DNA of 53,884 bases, taken from assembly GCA_947259105.1 (NCBI GenBank), contig CAMYKU010000018.1, positions 1 to 53,884 of the forward strand. Direction: 5' to 3'. Origin of the DNA: an uncultured Alphaproteobacteria bacterium. Lineage in GTDB: Bacteria; Pseudomonadota; Alphaproteobacteria; UBA8366; JADFVY01. Made by a program: the position numbers and the translations under genes. Numbering within the stretch: the first letter of the stretch is position 1; every line of letters begins with the position of its first letter. Below are positions 47,637 to 53,884 of the stretch, piece after piece. Below the pieces are notes generated by a model, which did not search any database, was not told where the DNA came from, and saw only the letters and a program-made list of their open reading frames with translations.

Positions 47637-48241
47637 TCGCCCGGCTCAGCGGTATTGTCGAGCTGCTGGGCGAGGACCGCGTCGTCGTCGATGTCGGCGG
47701 CGTCGGCTACCTCGTGTTCTGTTCCGGCCGCACGATGGGCCGCCTGCCGGGCGACGGCGTACCCGTGCAGCTACACGTAGAGACCCATGTGCGCGAGGAT
47801 CACATCCACCTGTACGGTTTCATCGACGCGGCCGAGCACGAGTGGTTCCGGCTGCTGACCACGGTCCAGGGCGTCGGCGCGCGGGTCGCGCTGGCGATCC
47901 TCTCTGTCATGGGACCGGACGAACTGGTTCGCGCCGTCGCGTCGGGCGACAAGGCGGCGGTGTCGCGGGCCAACGGCGTCGGGCCCAAGCTGGCCGGCCG
48001 CATCGTCTCGGAACTCAAGGACAGGGCCGGCGGGATCGCGCTGGGCCCGTCCGCTGCCATGGCTGCCGGCGGCAGACAGCCCGGCGACGCGGTCGATGCC
48101 GACGCGGTTTCGGCCCTGGTCAATCTCGGATACGGGCGCAGCGAGGCCTTCGGCGCCGTGGCGCGCGCCGGCAACCGCCTGGGCGACGCGCCGGCGCTGC
48201 CCGACCTGATCCGCGCAGGGCTTGAGGAATTGTCGCAATGA
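47633..48241 (+). CDS. ruvA: Holliday-junction DNA helicase subunit RuvA
   Basis: 202 residues from ATG 47633; an upstream in-frame start inside ruvC is not needed. Domain I is [26 protein letters not shown]. The helix-hairpin-helix domain II has [21 protein letters not shown] and [18 protein letters not shown], and a C-terminal RuvB-binding domain ([18 protein letters not shown]) follows a short linker. Tetramers hold the junction flat. ATGA overlap with both neighbours. Confidence 0.96.
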   Translation: MIARLSGIVELLGEDRVVVDVGGVGYLVFCSGRTMGRLPGDGVPVQLHVETHVREDHIHLYGFIDAAEHEWFRLLTTVQGVGARVALAILSVMGPDELVRAVASGDKAAVSRANGVGPKLAGRIVSELKDRAGGIALGPSAAMAAGGRQPGDAVDADAVSALVNLGYGRSEAFGAVARAGNRLGDAPALPDLIRAGLEELSQ

Positions 48242-49314
48242 GCGACCTTCCGGATCGCATCGTCGATCCCGCCGCCGGCGCCGGAGAGGCGCGCGACGGC
48301 GGGGACGGCGACGACGTCGCACTGCGCCCGCAGACGCTGGGCGACTTCATCGGCCAGCAGACGGTCTGCGACAATCTTGCGGTCTACATCAGCGCGGCCC
48401 AGGGGCGCGGCGAGGCGCTGGACCATGTGCTGCTGCACGGACCGCCGGGCCTCGGCAAGACGACGCTGGCGCAGATCCTCTCGCGTGAGATGCGGGTCGG
48501 CTTCACCGCGACCTCCGGGCCGGTGCTGGCCAGGGCCGGCGACCTCGCGGCGCTGCTCACCAAGCTGCAGCCGCACGACGTGCTGTTCATCGACGAAATC
48601 CACAGGCTGAACCCGGCGGTGGAGGAGATCCTCTACCCGGCCATGGAGGATTACGAGCTCGATCTGATCATTGGCGAGGGCCCGGCCGCGCAATCGATCC
48701 GCATCGAATTGCCGCCGTTTACGCTGGTCGCCGCGACGACCCGGTCCGGCCTGATCACGCGGCCGCTGCGCGAACGCTTCGGCATTCCGCTGCGCATGGA
48801 CTTCTATACCGTCGAGGAACTGACGGTCATCGTCGAGCGCAACGCGCGGCTGCTGGGCGCGCCGATCACGCCCGACGGTGCGCGCGAGGTCGCGCGGCGC
48901 AGCCGCGGCACGCCGCGGGTGGCCGGGCGCCTGCTGCGGCGGGTGCGGGATTTCGCGACCATCGACGGCCACCGCGAGATCGATTCCGGGGCGGCGGACC
49001 GTGCGTTGCGCCGGCTCGAGGTCGACGAACGCGGGCTCGACGCGATGGACCGGCGGTATCTGTCGTGCATCGCCGACAATTACGGCGGCGGCCCGGTCGG
49101 CGTCGAGACGCTGGCGGCGGCGCTGTCGGAGGAGCGCGACGTGCTGGAGGAGGTGATCGAGCCCTATCTGGTGCAGCAGGGCCTGTTGCAGCGCACGCCG
49201 CGCGGCCGCGCGCTCACCGCCCCCGGATGGGCCAGTCTGGGCCGCATGCCGCCGGCCGGCGCGCCGCAGCTTGACCTGCTGGGCGGCGATGCGGAAGAGG
49301 ACGGCGATGATTGA
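48238..49314 (+). CDS. ruvB: Holliday-junction DNA helicase subunit RuvB
   Basis: 358 residues. AAA+ motor: [12 protein letters not shown], Walker [14 protein letters not shown], Walker [17 protein letters not shown], sensor 1 [10 protein letters not shown], the arginine finger in LRERFGI and sensor 2 [14 protein letters not shown] winged-helix domain ends the protein. Drives branch migration with RuvA. Its 3' end overlaps the ybgC start by eight bases. Confidence 0.97.
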   Translation: MSDLPDRIVDPAAGAGEARDGGDGDDVALRPQTLGDFIGQQTVCDNLAVYISAAQGRGEALDHVLLHGPPGLGKTTLAQILSREMRVGFTATSGPVLARAGDLAALLTKLQPHDVLFIDEIHRLNPAVEEILYPAMEDYELDLIIGEGPAAQSIRIELPPFTLVAATTRSGLITRPLRERFGIPLRMDFYTVEELTVIVERNARLLGAPITPDGAREVARRSRGTPRVAGRLLRRVRDFATIDGHREIDSGAADRALRRLEVDERGLDAMDRRYLSCIADNYGGGPVGVETLAAALSEERDVLEEVIEPYLVQQGLLQRTPRGRALTAPGWASLGRMPPAGAPQLDLLGGDAEEDGDD

Positions 49315-49744
49315 CGCGCCGAACAACGGCTCCCATGTAACGTCTGTCCGCGTCTATTACGAGGACACCGACGCGGCGGGAATCGTGTATTACGCCAACT
49401 ATCTGAAGTTCGCCGAGCGGGCGCGCTCGGAGTTGATGCGCGATATCGGCGATGGCCAGTACGGCCGCATGCTCGCGGCAGGGATGCATTTCGTCGTGCG
49501 GCGCTGCGTCGTGGATTATCTGGGTGCGGCCCGGCTCGACGATCTGCTCGAGGTGCATTCGCGGATGCTTGAGTTGCGCGGCGCGTCGCTGTCGGCCGAG
49601 CAGATCGTCCGGCGCGGCGGCCGGGACCTCGTGACGATGCGGATCGACCTGGCCTGTCTTGGCTCCGGCGGCCGGCCGGCCCGCATACCGGCCGGGTTGC
49701 GCGCGGCGCTGGAAACATACGCCGGGACGGAAGCGGCGTCTTAA
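49307..49744 (+). CDS. ybgC: Tol-Pal-associated acyl-CoA thioesterase YbgC
   Basis: 145 residues from ATG 49307, with GAAGAGGA upstream inside ruvB. Hot-dog fold with the YbgC signature [27 protein letters not shown] (catalytic Asp), then [24 protein letters not shown]. It hydrolyses short acyl-CoA or acyl-carrier-protein thioesters and regularly leads the tol-pal operon. Confidence 0.94.
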   Translation: MIDAPNNGSHVTSVRVYYEDTDAAGIVYYANYLKFAERARSELMRDIGDGQYGRMLAAGMHFVVRRCVVDYLGAARLDDLLEVHSRMLELRGASLSAEQIVRRGGRDLVTMRIDLACLGSGGRPARIPAGLRAALETYAGTEAAS

Positions 49745-49807
49745 CTGGATTGCAATCAATTTTCGCTTAATTGCGTGAACCTTGTCTCAAACAGCGTGAC
49801 CTGAGAA

Positions 49808-50536
49808 ATGGAAACCAACCTCATCGACTCTGCAACGCTCGGCGGTTCCGTCGACGCCATCAATCTCTCGGTGTGGGGCCTGTTCTGGTCCGCGCACTGG
49901 ATCGTCAAGGCGGTCATCATCATCCTCATGCTCGCCTCGATCTGGAGCTGGGCCATCATCTTCGAGAAGGTCGTGCGGATGCGCTGGCTGATGCGCAAGG
50001 CCGGGCGGTTCGAGGACGCCTTCTGGTCCGGCGGATCGCTGGACGAGCTTTACGATCAGGTGGGACAGCGGCCGAACGATCCCATGTCGGCGGTGTTCTC
50101 GGCCGCCATGCGGGAATGGCGGCGCTCGCTGAGCCGCCGGATCGCCGGCGCATCGGTGACGGGGAGCCTGCAGGAGCGGATCGACCGGGTCATGCATGTC
50201 ACGGTCGGCCGTGAGATGGAGCGCCTGGAACGCTACATGGCGTTTCTGGCGTCGGTCGGGTCGACTGCGCCGTTCATCGGCCTGTTCGGAACGGTCTGGG
50301 GTATCATGAACAGCTTCCAGTCGATCGCGGCGTCGAAGCAGACGACGCTGGCGGTGGTCGCGCCAGGCATCGCCGAGGCCCTGTTCGCGACGGCGCTGGG
50401 CCTCGTCGCGGCGATCCCCGCGGTCGTCGCCTACAACAAGCTGTCCAACGATTTGAACCGCTATTCCGGCCGCCTCGAGGCGTTCTCGGGCGAGTTCAGC
50501 GCGATCCTGTCGCGCCAGATCGAGGAGGCGGCCTGA
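49808..50536 (+). CDS. tolQ: Tol-Pal system proton channel subunit TolQ
   Basis: 242 residues. Three membrane helices: about 22-44 (WIVKAVIIILMLASIWSWAI), about 135-157 in the region SVGSTAPFIGLFGTVWGIMN, and about 175-200 (GIAEALFATALGLVAAIPAV). These carry the conserved Thr/Gly/Pro residues of the ExbB/TolQ/MotA family. With TolR it uses the proton gradient to energise TolA during outer-membrane constriction. Confidence 0.96.
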   Translation: METNLIDSATLGGSVDAINLSVWGLFWSAHWIVKAVIIILMLASIWSWAIIFEKVVRMRWLMRKAGRFEDAFWSGGSLDELYDQVGQRPNDPMSAVFSAAMREWRRSLSRRIAGASVTGSLQERIDRVMHVTVGREMERLERYMAFLASVGSTAPFIGLFGTVWGIMNSFQSIAASKQTTLAVVAPGIAEALFATALGLVAAIPAVVAYNKLSNDLNRYSGRLEAFSGEFSAILSRQIEEAA

Positions 50537-50540
50537 TACC

Positions 50541-50987
50541 ATGGGCGCGGGAAACGGACAGAACGGCATAAAGGTGCGCGGCGTGCGCTATCGGCCGATG
50601 GCGGAGATCAACGTTACGCCCTTCGTCGACGTGATGCTGGTGCTGCTGGTGGTCTTCATGGTGACGGCGCCGTTGTTGAGCGTCGGCGTGCCGGTCGACC
50701 TGCCGAAGACCCAGGCCGCGACGATCAACAATCCGGACGAACCGCTGGTCATCTCGATCAACGCCAAGGGTGAGATTTTCCTGCAGGAGAGCATGATCCC
50801 GATGGAGAACCTGACGGCGCGGCTGCTGGCGGTCACCGGCCAGAATCCGGATACGCGTATCTTCGTGCGGGGCGACAAGGGGATCCAGTACGGCCAGGTG
50901 ATGCAGGTCATGGGGAGTGTCAGTGCCGCCGGCTACAGGAAAGTTTCCCTGCTGGCGGAACTGCCGGACAAACCGAAGAGGAAGTAG
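50541..50987 (+). CDS. tolR: Tol-Pal system protein TolR
   Basis: 148 residues; ATG preceded by GAGGAGG eleven bases upstream. The single helix carries the proton-binding Asp in EINVTPFVDVMLVLLVVFMV. A periplasmic ExbD/TolR domain follows (VISINAKGEIFLQES, IFVRGDKGIQYGQVMQVMG). Four bases after tolQ. Confidence 0.96.
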   Translation: MGAGNGQNGIKVRGVRYRPMAEINVTPFVDVMLVLLVVFMVTAPLLSVGVPVDLPKTQAATINNPDEPLVISINAKGEIFLQESMIPMENLTARLLAVTGQNPDTRIFVRGDKGIQYGQVMQVMGSVSAAGYRKVSLLAELPDKPKRK

Positions 50988-50997
50988 CGCCCCCGCG

Positions 50998-51888
50998 ATG
51001 CCGATGGCCAAGGCGTTCCTGTATTCCGCGTTGTTGCACGTTGCCGTGGTGGCGGCGGCGTTTGTGGTGCCGTATTTTATCGACATCTTTGTTGTCAGCC
51101 CGCTGCCGGTGGAGGACAAGCAACTCATCGACGTCGAAATCGCCGGCCTGACGGAGACGATCGAGCGCCGCGCGCCGAACCCGACGCCCAAGCCGCAGCC
51201 CAAGCCGGTGGCCGAGCCCAAACCGGAACCGGAACCCGAGGAACCGAAGGTCGCCGCGCTGCCGCCGCAGCCCGAGCCGGTCCCCGAGCCGCCGCCGCCG
51301 GTCCTGGTTCCGGATCCGGCGGCGGAAGCCGAGATTCCGCCGCTTCCGGCGCTGCCGCGCGCCAAGCCGACGCCGCCGCCGAAGGTGGACGAGTTCGAAT
51401 CGATGCTCAAGGACCTGGCCCAGGAGCTGGAGGTCGATAACGAGCAGCCGGACGACAAGCCGAAGCCGGAGGGCGATTTTCTCGAGGATCTCGCGAAATC
51501 CCTGGACACGCCCGATCCAGCGGTGGAGCCGGACCAGCCGGTCGCGCAACTGGCCGCGATTCTTGGCAACCGTCTGACGATCAGCGAGGAAGACGCGCTG
51601 AGCCGTCACATTGAGCCGTGCTGGAATGTTCAGATCGGGGCCCGAAATCCCGAGGAACTGACAGTCGATATTCGCGTGTACATACGGCGGGACGGTACCG
51701 TCCGCCATGCAGAAGCCTTGGACAAGGACCGGATGAGTAGCGACCGGTACTATCGGGCTGCCGCCGAGGCGGCCATGCGGGCGGTTCTCAACAAGCGCTG
51801 CCAGCCATTGCCAATTCCGCCGAAGAAATACGAACAGCTGAAGTCCTTCGTGTATCGCTTTGATCCCAGCAAGATGGTGGGAAGATAA
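50998..51888 (+). CDS. tolA: Cell-envelope integrity protein TolA
   Basis: 296 residues from ATG 50998 (ATG 51004 is also possible). One N-terminal membrane helix (about 5-28). A long proline/glutamate-rich periplasmic spacer (PTPKPQPKPVAEPKPEPEPE and similar) takes the place of the alanine-rich helix of enteric TolA. The C-terminal TonB/TolA-like domain begins LSRHIEPCWNVQIG. Its final segment, RAVLNKRCQPLPIPPKKYEQ, matches family ends. It links the inner-membrane TolQR motor to Pal/TolB. The stop TAA overlaps the next ATG (TAATG). Confidence 0.9.
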   Translation: MPMAKAFLYSALLHVAVVAAAFVVPYFIDIFVVSPLPVEDKQLIDVEIAGLTETIERRAPNPTPKPQPKPVAEPKPEPEPEEPKVAALPPQPEPVPEPPPPVLVPDPAAEAEIPPLPALPRAKPTPPPKVDEFESMLKDLAQELEVDNEQPDDKPKPEGDFLEDLAKSLDTPDPAVEPDQPVAQLAAILGNRLTISEEDALSRHIEPCWNVQIGARNPEELTVDIRVYIRRDGTVRHAEALDKDRMSSDRYYRAAAEAAMRAVLNKRCQPLPIPPKKYEQLKSFVYRFDPSKMVGR

Positions 51889-52130
51889 TGGTAGACGCTG
51901 GCTGGAACAGAGCCTCCGTTCCGTATCTTGGCTTGTCGGCTGCCGTCCGGTCCGCAGCTGCGATTGCGGCTGTTGCCGATTTGGCGGCCAGCTCGTCATT
52001 CCGGGCTTTCGCTGAGAGCGCCGTGAAAGCCGTAATGCGGTGCATGCCTTTAAATCTTCCGCCCGACAAGTATGATCAGTGGAGGATAATTGTGGTGCGT
52101 TTCGATACCAGAGGTCACGGGCAGAGGTGA
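51888..52130 (+). pseudogene. Fragment resembling a second TolA C-terminus
   Basis: 80 codons starting at the ATG that overlaps the tolA stop (TAATG). The first 35 or so residues are not recognised. From SSFRAFAESAVKAVMRC on, then [20 protein letters not shown], it fits the end of alphaproteobacterial TolA better than the current tolA does. The rest of the TolA domain is missing, so it is probably the leftover end of an older or duplicated tolA. If translated it would be a small coupled protein without signal peptide. Confidence 0.6.
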
Positions 52131-52135
52131 TAGAG

Positions 52136-53497
52136 ATGGGAATTGGTCGGTTGTTGTTTGATTGTCTTCATATACCCGCCGTTCGGGCGCTGATGGTCGG
52201 AATGTCAGTCCTCGCGGCGACATCGGTCGTGGCGCGCGCGGAAATCCGAATCGACGTGACCCGCGGCAACATCGATCCGATGCCGGTGGCGATTACCGAG
52301 TTCTTCAGCATCGAGCCGGGAGCCGCCGATATCGGCGCCGAACTCTCGGCCGTGATCGCCGCCGACCTCGATCGCTCGGGCCTGTTCGCGCCGATCGACC
52401 GGCGCGCCTTCATACAGTCGACCGAATCCTTGCAGGCCCGGCCGCGCTTCTCGGACTGGCGGGTGATCAATGCCCAGGCTCTGGTCAGCGGCAGCGTGCG
52501 CTACGAGGCGGATGGCAGGATGCGCATCGAGTTCCGCCTGTGGGACGTGTTCGCCGAGGTTCAGATGGCCGGCTTCGCCTACAAGACCCCGGCCAATAAC
52601 TGGCGGCGCGTGGCCCATATCATCGCCGATGCCATATACAAGCGGATCACCGGCGAGGAGGGCTACTTCGACAGCCGCATCGTCTATATCGCCGAGACCG
52701 GGCCGCACACCAAGCGGATCAAGCGGCTGGCGATCATGGACCAGGACGGCGCCAACCACAAATTCCTGACCGATGGAAGCGCGCTGGTGCTGACGCCCCG
52801 GTTCTCGCCGTCGCGGCAGGAGATCACCTACCTGTCCTATTTCAACGACACGCCGCGGGTCTATCTGTTCGACATCAACAACGGGCGGCAGGAGATGCTC
52901 GGCGCCTTCGAGGGCATGACGTTCGCGCCGCGCTTTTCGCCCGATGGCAATTCGGTGATCATGTCCTACGCCAAGGACGGCGATTCCGACATCTGGATCA
53001 TGGACCTGCGGACGCGCCGGGCGCGCCAGATCACCTTCGACCCGGCGATCGACACATCGCCCAGCTTCTCGCCCGACGGCCGGCAGATCACCTTCAACTC
53101 GGACCGGGGTGGCACGCAGCAGCTCTATGTCATGGATGCCGACGGCAGCGACGTGCGCCGCATCAGCTTCGGTGAAGGGCGCTACGCGACGCCGGTCTGG
53201 TCGCCGCGCGGCGACCTGATCGCGTTCACCAAGTTCTTCGGCGGCCGTTTCTTTATCGGCGTGATGCGGCCGGATGGCACGAGCGAACGTCTGCTCACCG
53301 AAAGCTTCCTCGACGAGGCGCCCACCTGGTCGCCGAACGGCCGTGTGCTGATCTACTTCAGACAGACGCCGACAGACTCTAAGGGCGGCGGTGGCATCAC
53401 CAAACTCTACTCCGTTGATTTGACCGGCTATAATCTTCGTGAAATCAAAACACCGACCGATGCTTCCGATCCGGCCTGGTCACCCCTGAATCGTTAA
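52136..53497 (+). CDS. tolB: Tol-Pal system beta-propeller protein TolB
   Basis: 453 residues from ATG 52136. Signal peptide about 1-38, cleavage after ARA before [10 protein letters not shown]-terminal alpha/beta domain ([26 protein letters not shown]), then a six-bladed propeller of PD40 repeats ([55 protein letters not shown]). Periplasmic partner of Pal and TolA. No terminator is seen before pal. Confidence 0.97.
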   Translation: MGIGRLLFDCLHIPAVRALMVGMSVLAATSVVARAEIRIDVTRGNIDPMPVAITEFFSIEPGAADIGAELSAVIAADLDRSGLFAPIDRRAFIQSTESLQARPRFSDWRVINAQALVSGSVRYEADGRMRIEFRLWDVFAEVQMAGFAYKTPANNWRRVAHIIADAIYKRITGEEGYFDSRIVYIAETGPHTKRIKRLAIMDQDGANHKFLTDGSALVLTPRFSPSRQEITYLSYFNDTPRVYLFDINNGRQEMLGAFEGMTFAPRFSPDGNSVIMSYAKDGDSDIWIMDLRTRRARQITFDPAIDTSPSFSPDGRQITFNSDRGGTQQLYVMDADGSDVRRISFGEGRYATPVWSPRGDLIAFTKFFGGRFFIGVMRPDGTSERLLTESFLDEAPTWSPNGRVLIYFRQTPTDSKGGGGITKLYSVDLTGYNLREIKTPTDASDPAWSPLNR

Positions 53498-53579
53498 AGC
53501 TTTATTAAGAATCCTTACTGGCGTCTTAAAATTGCCACTATTTTGTCAGAGAAAATGCCGAAACTAGGGTTCTGGACGG

Positions 53580-53609
53580 TTGTATTCGCACTAAACACGT
53601 GGTTATATG
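53580..53609 (+). promoter_or_regulatory. Possible pal promoter
   Basis: TTGTAT (53580) and TATATG (53604) are separated by 18 bases, in the 177-base tolB-pal spacer, about 65 bases before the pal start. Plausible by sequence only. Confidence 0.3.
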
Positions 53610-53674
53610 TGCGCCTGTTCCGTTTGGGATTCGTTCTCATTATTTCCTTTTGACCTCAATGGGGGGTTCGAGAT

Positions 53675-53884
53675 GCGCGTAAAGGTTTTCGGCCCGATGG
53701 CCGCTCTTTTGCTTTTGACCGCCTGTGCCGATCAGGCGACCACCACCACCGAAACCGAGACCATGGCCCCGCCCGTGACTCCGCCGGCGTCGATGTCGGC
53801 GCAGGAAGATCTTGTGATCAATGTCGGCGACCGGGTGTTCTTCGACTTCGACAAGTCGAACCTGCGTCCCGATGCGATCGACAC
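53675..53884 (+). CDS. pal: Peptidoglycan-associated lipoprotein Pal (5' part)
   Basis: 70 codons, cut by the window end. The ATG is preceded by GGGGGG at 53663. A lipoprotein signal ends in the lipobox LLTAC (Cys18), then comes a Thr/Pro-rich linker. The start of the OmpA-like domain follows, with NVGDRVFFDFDKSNLRPDA, the typical opening of Pal. Outer-membrane anchor of the Tol-Pal system binding the cell wall. Confidence 0.93.

Overview
The window is a GC-rich stretch of bacterial chromosome. Gene content and order point to an alphaproteobacterium, most likely Rhodospirillales-like: a yebC-ruvCAB-ybgC-tolQRAB-pal cluster, a dCTP deaminase / DUF4164-like / zapA / 6S RNA / formyl-THF cyclo-ligase / TIGR00282 phosphoesterase run, efp-suhB, tkt-gap, and dispersed palindromic repeats of the kind common in that class. 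No tRNA, rRNA, CRISPR array or complete insertion sequence was seen. Layout, left part (1-16.3 kb): nitronate monooxygenase, a membrane-anchored EEP-family protein, an MsbA-like ABC exporter, an unusual protein with a caspase-like His/Cys pattern coupled to a secreted ankyrin protein, then a catabolic/exported-enzyme patch (ABM monooxygenase, exported alpha/beta hydrolase, amidohydrolase plus tandem YciI protein, exported M14 carboxypeptidase, bactofilin-like membrane protein, BCCT transporter, ketopantoate-reductase-like protein). Middle (16.3-28.2 kb): a scrapyard with an apparent GntR-type operator and fragments of mreB and a TRAP permease gene; an exported GH3 glucosidase; an exported cytochrome c/Vgb-propeller protein; an MFS carrier; TspO; a fasciclin protein; a DUF457-type membrane protein; and a three-gene OmpA / MotA-like / MotB-like motor cluster. 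Right-middle (28.2-38.7 kb): housekeeping genes (suhB, efp, thiE, greB, gap, tkt) interrupted by accessory DNA. That DNA holds two YcxB-like membrane proteins, a luciferase-like oxidoreductase, an alanine-rich unknown, and at least four families of palindromic or dispersed repeats. One repeat appears to have been split by insertion of another. Right (39.1 kb to end): dcd-zapA-6S-fau-ymdB operon-like run; a chemoreceptor with a HBM-like sensor domain; an Hpt phosphotransfer protein with a chemoreceptor 3' remnant beside it; yebC; the Holliday-junction genes ruvC-ruvA-ruvB, coupled by ATGA overlaps; ybgC; and the Tol-Pal envelope genes, in which tolA is followed by an overlapping fragment resembling a second TolA C-terminus. 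Pal runs off the window end. I did not find a clear-cut new defence or metabolic system. The strongest leads are the motor-like trio, the His/Cys-ankyrin pair, the tolA tail remnant, the nested repeats and the operator-plus-gene-scrap region at 16.3-16.7 kb.
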